DNA of 7,071 bases, taken from the NCBI GenBank assembly GCA_937975715.1, contig CALJUA010000138.1, positions 1 through 7,071 on the forward strand, written 5' to 3'. Made by a program: the position numbers and the translations under genes. The notes under the pieces are model-generated. The model was not told the origin of the DNA. It was given only the letters and a program-made list of their open reading frames with translations, and did not search any database. This stretch comes from an uncultured Candidatus Planktophila sp. (GTDB taxonomy: Bacteria > Actinomycetota > Actinomycetes > Nanopelagicales > Nanopelagicaceae). Shown piece by piece: positions 1-5,521 of the stretch; the first letter of the stretch is position 1; each line of letters begins with the position of its first letter.

Positions 1-165
1 ATTGCCACCTTTATCTTGTGGGTTCGCGACGATAAGCGCGAGACTGTGCGCATTGATCGCAATGAGGCACGACTTGCTGCAATGGGTGAGCCTGATGAAC
101 TCGCGCAATACAACGCATATCTCGATACTCTTAACAAGCGCAATCTCAAGGGAGAGAAACAATGA
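1..165 (+). CDS. C-terminal end of a membrane protein, probably CtaG-like cytochrome c oxidase assembly factor (5' partial)
   Basis: Frame 1 is open from the window edge and encodes the last 54 residues of a protein, ending in TGA at 163-165. The fragment starts with the end of a hydrophobic segment (IATFILWV). It continues as a charged tail rich in Arg, Asp and Glu (RDDKRETVRIDRNEARLAA) and ends with DELAQYNAYLDTLNKRN. A membrane helix followed by a basic/acidic tail with an 'AYNAYL' box resembles what I remember of the C-terminus of actinobacterial caa3-type CtaG proteins, which help deliver copper to cytochrome c oxidase. No active-site region is in the window, so the family call is tentative. 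The stop codon overlaps the next start in an ATGA junction, which implies translational coupling with the acyl-CoA dehydrogenase gene downstream. That it is a real coding end is much surer than its name. Confidence 0.55.
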   Translation: MATFILWVRDDKRETVRIDRNEARLAAMGEPDELAQYNAYLDTLNKRNLKGEKQ

Positions 166-1307
166 CGCTCAAAGATGTATTTGTACTTCCATCTGAATAC
201 AAAGATCTACGTGATTCAGTGCGAGCGTTATCCGAGAAAGAGATCGCACCTTTTGCCCAAGCGGTAGACGAAGATCATCGTTATCCGCAAGAGGCGCATG
301 ATGTACTTGTAAAGAATGGACTATTTGCAGCGCATGTTCCTACCGAAAATGGTGGTGATGGTGCGGATGCACTTGCGATGGTAATCATCATTGAAGAAGT
401 AGCTCGGGTATGTGGATCGGCATCATTGATTCCAGCGGTAAACAAATTGGGTTCCTTTCCGCTCATCCTTGGAGGAAGCACAGAACAGAAAAATAAGTGG
501 CTTCCACAGTTAGCAAAAGGAAAAGGATTTTCATATTGCCTCTCTGAATCCGAAGCAGGTTCTGACGCTGCATCACTGAAGACAAAGGCAGAGCGCGTCG
601 GTGATAACTGGGTGATTAATGGCAGCAAGAAATGGATCTCTAACGCTGGTGAATCAGAGTTCTATACAGTTATTGCGCAGACAGACCCAACTCTTGGTTC
701 CAAGGGCATCACTGCGTTTGTTGTAGAAAAGTCAGATCCAGGAATTTCATTTGGAGCACCTGAGAAGAAGATGGGTTTCCGTGGTTCACCGACGCGTGAG
801 GTCTACTTCGACAATGTCACTATTGGCGATGATCGCCGCATCTCTGAAATCGGTAAGGGCTTTGCACTCGCAATGGATACCTTGGATCACACCCGCATCA
901 CTATTGCGGCGCAGGCACTCGGTCTGGCGCAGGGTGCATTCGATGCGGCAAAGAAGTATTCACATGAGCGCAAGCAGTTTGGCAAGGAGATTTTTGATTT
1001 CCAAGGCGTTCAATTTATGTTGGCAGATATGGCAATCGCAATTGAATCTGCTCGCCAACTCACTTATGCAGCGGCCGCAAAGTCTGAGCGCAATGATCCT
1101 GACCTAAAGTTCTACTCAGCTGCGTGCAAGACTCTTGCAACTGACGTTGCTATGAAAGTTACGACTGATGCCGTACAGGTTCTAGGTGGTTACGGCTACG
1201 TTAGTGACTATCCCGTCGAGCGCATGATGCGAGATGCCAAGTTAACTCAGATCTACGAGGGTACTAATCAGATTCAGCGCATCGTTGTTGCGCGCAATCT
1301 TCCTTAA
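162..1307 (+). CDS. fadE25: Acyl-CoA dehydrogenase, FadE25-like
   Basis: A 381-residue FAD-dependent acyl-CoA dehydrogenase of normal family length, predicted cytoplasmic. It would oxidise an acyl-CoA to the trans-2-enoyl-CoA and pass electrons to electron-transferring flavoprotein. Visible marks are the first family signature (CLSESEAGSDAAS, residues 126-138), the FAD-contacting WISNAG (158-163), the RKQFG helix (270-274) and the second signature beginning QVLGGYGYVSDYPVER (339-354). The putative catalytic base is Glu366 in IYEGTNQIQR, the position used by short- and medium-chain type enzymes. The stretch EEVARVCGSASLIPAVNKLG and the whole C-terminal third closely resemble mycobacterial FadE25 as I remember it; substrate (short straight or branched acyl chains) cannot be read from sequence. 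The start is supported by AGGGAG at 149-154, 7 nt upstream, and by the 4-nt overlap with the preceding gene. The stop directly abuts the stop of the convergent gene. Confidence 0.93.
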   Translation: MTLKDVFVLPSEYKDLRDSVRALSEKEIAPFAQAVDEDHRYPQEAHDVLVKNGLFAAHVPTENGGDGADALAMVIIIEEVARVCGSASLIPAVNKLGSFPLILGGSTEQKNKWLPQLAKGKGFSYCLSESEAGSDAASLKTKAERVGDNWVINGSKKWISNAGESEFYTVIAQTDPTLGSKGITAFVVEKSDPGISFGAPEKKMGFRGSPTREVYFDNVTIGDDRRISEIGKGFALAMDTLDHTRITIAAQALGLAQGAFDAAKKYSHERKQFGKEIFDFQGVQFMLADMAIAIESARQLTYAAAAKSERNDPDLKFYSAACKTLATDVAMKVTTDAVQVLGGYGYVSDYPVERMMRDAKLTQIYEGTNQIQRIVVARNLP

Positions 1308-1829
1308 TTACCAGCTATCCATTGCGATATCCCATGGTTCGCGAGGAAGGTCATGCTCCATACGTTCGTATGAGTAGACAACACCATGCTTATGGGCGCG
1401 CAGTAATGGAAGTGCACGGTCGTAATAACCCCCACCTTGTCCTAGGCGATAACCATCAGGATCAATGGCAAGGGCGGGGACTAAAACAACATCAATTGAA
1501 TCTAGTTTCGTAAAAACTGGGCCGGTGGGTTCTGTGAATTTTCCATTTTCTTGCAAAGTTTCTGCAGTCCCATTCCAATCTACCCATTCAATGTGATTGC
1601 TATTGATGCGAGGGAGAATCAGGGTTTTTCCTGAAGCAATAATTGCGCGATTGAGTGCGATAGTGCTTGGCTCTGTACCGTATGAATAATATGAAGCGAT
1701 GACATGCGCCCGTGAAATCTCTGGAATTTCTAAGAGATGCAACAAGTTGTGTTCTATATAACGTTCTTCGCGTTGTGCGCGCAGGCGACGTCGTAAACTC
1801 TCTTTCATTTCTGCGCGACTAGTAACCAT
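1308..1829 (-). CDS. 5-formyltetrahydrofolate cyclo-ligase (5,10-methenyltetrahydrofolate synthetase)
   Basis: This 173-residue protein belongs to the 5-FTHF cyclo-ligase family, which uses ATP to convert 5-formyltetrahydrofolate to 5,10-methenyltetrahydrofolate and so returns a dead-end folate to the one-carbon pool in the cytoplasm. The basic N-terminal helix (MKESLRRRLRAQRE), SYYSYGTEPST (46-56), LPRI (72-75), EPTGP (100-104) and the diagnostic ATP/Mg loop LGQGGGYYDRAL (129-140) are all in order. The C-terminus ends at DIAMDSW, a few residues shorter than the usual '..PVDxVVTE' ending, and its TAA lies directly against the fadE stop. The start at 1829 is preferred to the internal Met8 because AGGGG lies 6 nt upstream of it, whereas Met8 has no good site. 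It sits divergently next to the glp/moeA gene, as in other actinobacteria except that galU is missing in between. Confidence 0.93.
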   Translation of the reverse strand: MVTSRAEMKESLRRRLRAQREERYIEHNLLHLLEIPEISRAHVIASYYSYGTEPSTIALNRAIIASGKTLILPRINSNHIEWVDWNGTAETLQENGKFTEPTGPVFTKLDSIDVVLVPALAIDPDGYRLGQGGGYYDRALPLLRAHKHGVVYSYERMEHDLPREPWDIAMDSW

Positions 1830-1835
1830 GGAAAT

Positions 1836-1840
1836 CCCCT
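1836..1840 (-). promoter_or_regulatory. Ribosome binding site of the 5-FTHF cyclo-ligase gene
   Basis: On the minus strand AGGGG is followed by six bases (ATTTCC) and then the ATG at 1829-1827. This decides for the upstream of two in-frame ATG codons; the alternative at 1808 has only a weak AGAA in front of it. Confidence 0.6.
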
Positions 1841-1845
1841 ATAAA
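1840..1845 (+). promoter_or_regulatory. Candidate -10 element for the glp/rimJ transcript
   Basis: TATAAA at 1840-1845 (5 of 6 matches to TATAAT) lies in the only gap upstream of the glp-like gene. A transcript starting about 7 bases later would have a leader of roughly 20 nt carrying TAAGG at 1861-1865, nine bases before the ATG. I see no convincing -35 box at the usual distance. The element overlaps the 5' leader of the divergent cyclo-ligase gene, so the two promoters would share this 45-nt gap. Inferred from position and composition only. Confidence 0.4.
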
Positions 1846-1874
1846 TATGCTCTCAACAAGTAAGGTTACTGTCT

Positions 1875-2786
1875 ATGTCCGATCGTGTGCGCGTTGATGA
1901 GGTACTTACCTCACTCTTAAATCTCTGCACCCCGCTCGAACCTTTCGATATGCCACTTCTCGATGCACATGGCGCGACTCTCGCTGAAGATATTTATGCT
2001 GGAGAACGTCTTGTCATGAAGGCAGGTAGCCGAATTCGCTCAACGCAGATTGGCCTTGCCGCATCTATCGGCTTGGATCATTTGCCAACTCGACCACACC
2101 CACGAGTCGTTGTTATCTCAGCTGGTCCAGATTTAGTGGAACCGGGATTAGATCTAACTGGCGATGAAGAGTACGAAACAAATTCATGGCTTCTCACGAC
2201 AGCTGTTCGCGAAACAGGCGCTGTCGCATATCGCGTGCACTCTATCCCTGAGAATGAGGATCAGCTCAAGGATGCGATTGAAGATCAATTGGTCCGCGCA
2301 GACTTGGTCATCATTAGCGGAGAGCGCCACGATGATTCATTCGATTTGATTACTCGCACTTTGCGCCAGCTCGGAGATATCACTGAGGTTGAAATCGCAA
2401 TCGATTCCAGCGGCCGTCATAACTTTGGCACCATTGGCCCAGATAAAGTCCCTGTAGTCACACTTCCTGGCGACCCAATCGCCGCTTACATCTCATTCGA
2501 ACTTCTAGTGCGCCCGATGATTCGCACGATGTTGGGCGCGTCAACAATTCATCGCCCATCTGTAAAGGCACGTTTAGAAAAGGGGCTTTCCTCAACATCT
2601 GGAGTGCGCTCATATATTCGAGGCGTTCTCAGCGAAGATGGAAAGTCTGTCACCCCGCTTGGATCACAAGATGAGCAGGCAACTTTGTCTGATGCCAATG
2701 CCTTTATCGCTGTTCCAGAAGGTGATGCTGGTGTTGCCGCAGGTGCTGAAGTAACAGTCGTAGTTCTCGAACGCCGCTATATCTAA
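1875..2786 (+). CDS. glp: Gephyrin-like protein Glp / MoeA homologue lacking domain II and active-site motifs
   Basis: A 303-residue member of the MoeA/gephyrin-E family, about 100 residues shorter than the usual ~400. What remains is collinear with actinobacterial MoeA: an N-terminal helix (VDEVLTSLLNL), PLLDAHGATLAEDI (27-40), then directly KAGSRIRSTQIGLAASIGL (49-67), the MogA-like domain III (about 76-215) and the C-terminal domain IV (about 227-300). Everything normally between the LAED motif and the 'AGxxLxxxxIGLLAALG' helix is gone, including the DNSxMDGYA motif and domain II. Within domain III the motif usually reading SGGVSxGxYD is SGERHDDSFD (148-157), the KxAxKPGKP segment is EIAIDSSGR (173-181), and LPGNP is LPGDP (197-201). 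Molybdopterin molybdotransferase activity is therefore unlikely. From established work, the Corynebacterium homologue Glp binds FtsZ and the receptor GlpR, whose likely counterpart lies two genes downstream. I infer a cell-division scaffold role. The frame is intact, so this is not an ordinary decaying pseudogene. Confidence 0.85.
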   Translation: MSDRVRVDEVLTSLLNLCTPLEPFDMPLLDAHGATLAEDIYAGERLVMKAGSRIRSTQIGLAASIGLDHLPTRPHPRVVVISAGPDLVEPGLDLTGDEEYETNSWLLTTAVRETGAVAYRVHSIPENEDQLKDAIEDQLVRADLVIISGERHDDSFDLITRTLRQLGDITEVEIAIDSSGRHNFGTIGPDKVPVVTLPGDPIAAYISFELLVRPMIRTMLGASTIHRPSVKARLEKGLSSTSGVRSYIRGVLSEDGKSVTPLGSQDEQATLSDANAFIAVPEGDAGVAAGAEVTVVVLERRYI

Positions 2787-2790
2787 AGAT

Positions 2791-3366
2791 ATGTGGCCGA
2801 TAACTCTCCACGGTGAGCAGATCGAACTTCGTCCACCAAAGCTCTCAGATAAATCCCAGTGGAATCGGGTGCGCGCTGAAAATAGAGAGTGGCTCGCACC
2901 GTGGGAGGCCACACTTCCACAGACTCCCGTTGGCGCTCCTGCAAGCGAATTCCTCACTAAGCGCCCCTCCTTCTTCTCGATGGTCCGGGCCCTCAATCAT
3001 GAAGCCCGTGCAGGTCGCTCATATTCATTCATGATCTGGCATGAGCGAAACCTCGTTGGCCAGATCACGATGGGCGGAGTTATCTATGGCGCTCTCCGCG
3101 GCGCCCACATTGGTTATTGGATTGATAAGAATTATGCGGGCCGCGGATTTACCACCGATGCGGTCAATGCAGTGACCCGCTTTGGCTTCGACGCCCTTGG
3201 CCTTCATCGCATTGAAATCAATATCCGCCCCGAAAATGCAGCATCAATCCGGGTAGCTGAAAAAGCTGGCTATACCTTTGAGAGCGACCGGTCGGAATTT
3301 CTGCATATCGCAGGGGCTTGGCGGGACCATAGATCATTTGTAAAAGTAAACGATTTGGTGAAATAA
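2791..3366 (+). CDS. rimJ: RimJ/RimL-family GNAT N-acetyltransferase
   Basis: A 191-residue GNAT acetyltransferase of the RimJ/RimL type, which transfers acetyl from acetyl-CoA to protein N-termini (ribosomal protein S5 in the case of E. coli RimJ) or to other amines. It has the opening strand LHGEQIELRPPK typical of the subfamily, the motif A region IGYWIDKNYAGRGFTTDAV (107-125) with the pyrophosphate-binding loop around NYAGRG, and motif B RPENAASIRVAEKAGY (146-161). The start lies 4 nt after the glp stop with no clear ribosome binding site, so it probably depends on coupling with glp. The gene sits between glp and the sepX/glpR-like gene in this window and, as I recall, in mycobacteria too; whether it acts on either neighbour is unknown. 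Codon choice looks slightly richer in GGC, GCC and CCC than the flanking genes. The substrate cannot be assigned from sequence. Confidence 0.85.
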   Translation: MWPITLHGEQIELRPPKLSDKSQWNRVRAENREWLAPWEATLPQTPVGAPASEFLTKRPSFFSMVRALNHEARAGRSYSFMIWHERNLVGQITMGGVIYGALRGAHIGYWIDKNYAGRGFTTDAVNAVTRFGFDALGLHRIEINIRPENAASIRVAEKAGYTFESDRSEFLHIAGAWRDHRSFVKVNDLVK

Positions 3367-3404
3367 ACCCCACGCAAATCCCAAGGGTTTTACGCTCGCC
3401 CAAC

Positions 3405-3410
3405 TAATCT
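3405..3410 (+). promoter_or_regulatory. Candidate -10 element for the SepX/GlpR-like gene, possibly leaderless
   Basis: TAATCT (TAnnnT form) ends nine bases before the ATG at 3420, and no purine-rich ribosome binding site lies in between or just upstream. That pattern suits a leaderless or nearly leaderless mRNA, common in actinobacteria. A second TAnnnT (TACGCT) at 3391-3396 is an alternative, and read-through from rimJ is equally possible because the gap is only 53 nt. Confidence 0.3.
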
Positions 3411-3419
3411 TGGCTCATC

Positions 3420-4196
3420 ATGGCGTCGGGAATTATCTATCTAGCAATTGTGGGCATGTGGGTTGCCTATTTCTTGCCTCGCTGGATACATAACAAGAAT
3501 GAATTCTCAGGAAAGCATGTCGAGAGCTACAAGAGCGCGCTCCGTGCAGTCGCCGGAAACACGCCAGGTGCGAAAATCGGAAGTGGTGTTATTTACACCG
3601 ATGTCGATCGCGTTGCACGAGTTGCACAGCAACTTCTACGTCGCCGCATCATCTTCTCAATCATCTTACTTACTTTTATCTCAACCGTTGTAGGAGTAGC
3701 CATGAACACAATCGCAGCGACAGCAATTTTGCTTCCGATTACAGGTTTGATTATCTACATCGCACATGTACGCCGCCAAGCAAACGCTGAGGCAATCCAG
3801 CATCGTCGCATGGATCAACTACATCGCCGGACTGAAGGTGTTTCACATACAAACTTGCAAGATGTAATTGCTCCAAAAGTTTCTACAGAACACTGGATTC
3901 CATTTGCAGAGCGCGAGCTCACTGGCGTCACAATCTTGCCTAAGGGCACTGCAGCAGCTCGTGCCGTGTGGCAGCCAAACGAAGTGCCACTACCTACCTA
4001 TGTCACTGCACCAAAGGCGATTCAGCCAAAGCGCGTCATTGATTTGACTGAACCAGGTAAGTGGAGCGATGAGCAAGAGGCGCTCGAGCGTGCAGCACTT
4101 GCAGCAGCAGCGCCTTCGCGCGATGAAATCTTTGATCAGCAGTTGGCTGAGGAAGCTGTTGAGCGTCTGCGCATTAACCGCGCCGCAAATCAGTAA
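3420..4196 (+). CDS. sepX: SepX/GlpR-family actinobacterial cell-division membrane protein
   Basis: A 258-residue integral membrane protein with one N-terminal helix (about 4-20, GIIYLAIVGMWVAYFLP), a soluble stretch rich in basic residues (21-76), two closely spaced helices (about 77-95 and 97-116), then a long, probably cytosolic tail. The opening 'SGIIYxxIVGMWxAYxLPxW' and the tail motif WQPNEVPLPTYVTAPKA (184-200) followed by VIDLTEPGKW (206-215) match the actinobacteria-specific family I know as SepX in Streptomyces and GlpR in Corynebacterium, where it acts at the division site and, as GlpR, anchors the gephyrin-like Glp. The last 45 residues form an Ala/Glu-rich, probably helical, acidic segment. 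It follows glp and rimJ in the order seen in other actinobacteria, so the partner is likely encoded two genes upstream. Databases often call this family hypothetical; the assignment rests on motif memory, topology and synteny. Confidence 0.82.
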   Translation: MASGIIYLAIVGMWVAYFLPRWIHNKNEFSGKHVESYKSALRAVAGNTPGAKIGSGVIYTDVDRVARVAQQLLRRRIIFSIILLTFISTVVGVAMNTIAATAILLPITGLIIYIAHVRRQANAEAIQHRRMDQLHRRTEGVSHTNLQDVIAPKVSTEHWIPFAERELTGVTILPKGTAAARAVWQPNEVPLPTYVTAPKAIQPKRVIDLTEPGKWSDEQEALERAALAAAAPSRDEIFDQQLAEEAVERLRINRAANQ

Positions 4197-4204
4197 AACG
4201 ATCT

Positions 4205-5494
4205 TTAAATCCAGCTCTCGAACCACATATGGGCATGCCATGTCTCGTATGGAATTACCTGCCCTAAATAAAGCGGTAAGAAGTAGATGAAGTTAATTGC
4301 AATCATAATAAACGCCGTGAGTACTGCAATTTCCGCATAGAGATATGCACGTTCACTCTTGCGACGCTGTGACGTCAGGAAGAGCTTCGCGCAATAGACA
4401 AGTGCAAGAATTACAAATGGTTCGAAGACAATCGCATAGAACGAGAAGACTGTGCGCTGTTGAAAGAAGAACCATGGCAGATATCCAGCTGCTAATCCTG
4501 CGGTAATTATGGTAACTGCAGGGTCAAAAGATTTATTGATGAGAGAACGAATCCAAAATCCAAGAACTACTGCAACTGCGATTGTTCCTGCCCACCATAG
4601 GAATGGTGTACCGAGCGCAAGTACTTCTTGTGAGCAAGAATCCGCTCCACATGACTTTGGTGTTTCATAGAAGAAGCTAGTAGGCCTTCCCATAATCAAC
4701 CATGACCAAGGATTTGCTTGATATGGATGCTTCTCTACCAACCCCGTATGAAAGTTCAACATCTCTTGGTGATAGAAGAAGAATGAAGAAATCGGGTTTG
4801 AAGAATGTGCACGATCCCAACCGCGGTCAGATGCAAACCAACCCCACCACGATGTGATGTAGATGAAAATTGGCAGCAACCCAAATGCACCCATACGTGA
4901 GAGCGTTGGACGAATGAGATCGCGACCTGTGTGGTGGTTAAATGCGCGATAGAGGGCGATTACTCCAAATATGAGGATGAAATAGAGAGCGCTCCATTTT
5001 GTTGCCAGCGCCAATCCTAGGAAGGCTCCGCTCCACCAATACTTTCGAGAGATAAAGAAGTAGGTCGCAACGAGAATAAAGAATGCGAGAAAGTTATCAA
5101 GCAGAGCAGTACGTGAATGAACGAGAGCTAATCCATCTACGGCCATTAAAGCTGCAGCAAGTGCAGTCAGCACTGGTGAGTAAAAGAGTCGATGCGCGAT
5201 AAGAGCGATAACAAGAATCATTACAGATCCAAGAAGCGCTGTAGTAAAGCGCCATCCCAATGGATTATCGCCAAATACCTTGATTCCCGATGCAATCAAC
5301 CACTTACCAACAGGTGGATGCACGACAAATTCGGGATCTGCACCAGTGACTTCAACGCCATACTTCAATAAATCACGCGCACCATCGACGTAGTAGACCT
5401 CATCAAAAATCATTGTCTTGATCGATGCAAGATTGAAGATACGTAGAAAGAATGAGGCCAACGCAATGAGCACAGGGGCGATAGCAACAATCAT
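4205..5494 (-). CDS. pmt: Polyprenol-phosphate-mannose--protein mannosyltransferase (GT39, Pmt)
   Basis: A 429-residue polytopic membrane glycosyltransferase of the PMT/GT39 family, which moves mannose from a polyprenyl-phosphate donor to Ser/Thr of proteins crossing the membrane by Sec. The first extracytoplasmic loop carries the catalytic FDEVYYV (Asp31-Glu32), then DPEFVVHPPVGKW (53-65) and GWRF (80-83). Further family marks are HSRTALLDN (126-134), ATKWSALY (164-171), YHQEMLNFH (241-249), and RTVFSFYAIVFEPF (347-360) in the C-terminal four-helix PMT region. Cys282 and Cys287 lie in an extracytoplasmic loop and could form a disulfide, as seems usual in actinobacterial members. I count roughly ten or eleven hydrophobic segments, and the length is somewhat below the ~500 of the mycobacterial enzyme, mainly in loops. 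It is divergent from rsmI, as in Mycobacterium (Rv1002c-Rv1003), and ends 8 nt from the convergent SepX/GlpR-like gene. Confidence 0.92.
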   Translation of the reverse strand: MIVAIAPVLIALASFFLRIFNLASIKTMIFDEVYYVDGARDLLKYGVEVTGADPEFVVHPPVGKWLIASGIKVFGDNPLGWRFTTALLGSVMILVIALIAHRLFYSPVLTALAAALMAVDGLALVHSRTALLDNFLAFFILVATYFFISRKYWWSGAFLGLALATKWSALYFILIFGVIALYRAFNHHTGRDLIRPTLSRMGAFGLLPIFIYITSWWGWFASDRGWDRAHSSNPISSFFFYHQEMLNFHTGLVEKHPYQANPWSWLIMGRPTSFFYETPKSCGADSCSQEVLALGTPFLWWAGTIAVAVVLGFWIRSLINKSFDPAVTIITAGLAAGYLPWFFFQQRTVFSFYAIVFEPFVILALVYCAKLFLTSQRRKSERAYLYAEIAVLTAFIMIAINFIYFLPLYLGQVIPYETWHAHMWFESWI

Positions 5495-5500
5495 GAGTTA

Positions 5501-5506
5501 AGAATA
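5501..5506 (-). promoter_or_regulatory. -10 element for pmt, leaderless arrangement
   Basis: On the minus strand TATTCT (plus-strand AGAATA) is followed by six bases and then the pmt ATG at 5494. There is no ribosome binding site. A -10 hexamer 6 to 7 nt before the initiation codon is the standard layout of actinobacterial leaderless promoters, with transcription starting at the A of ATG. No -35 box is evident at 17 nt, where the sequence already lies inside rsmI. Confidence 0.5.
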
Positions 5507-5521
5507 TGCGAAGATACTCAT

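Noticed and set aside
281..628. A 115-codon minus-strand open frame inside the acyl-CoA dehydrogenase gene
   Set aside because: It mirrors a strongly conserved coding region, encodes a Ser/Pro-rich sequence typical of antisense shadow frames, and has no ribosome binding site.
1875..2786. The short moeA-like gene as a plain pseudogene or frameshift artefact
   Set aside because: The reading frame is continuous, both sides of the missing segment are in the same frame, and structural motifs outside the active site remain close to the actinobacterial consensus.
2664..2996. A 110-codon minus-strand open frame across the glp-rimJ junction
   Set aside because: Both plus-strand genes are family-supported through this stretch; the antisense product has no recognisable motif.
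3373..3389. AAATCCCAAGGGTTTT as a possible terminator after rimJ
   Set aside because: CCC and GGG are separated by only two bases, so a stable hairpin cannot form, and the T run is only four bases long.
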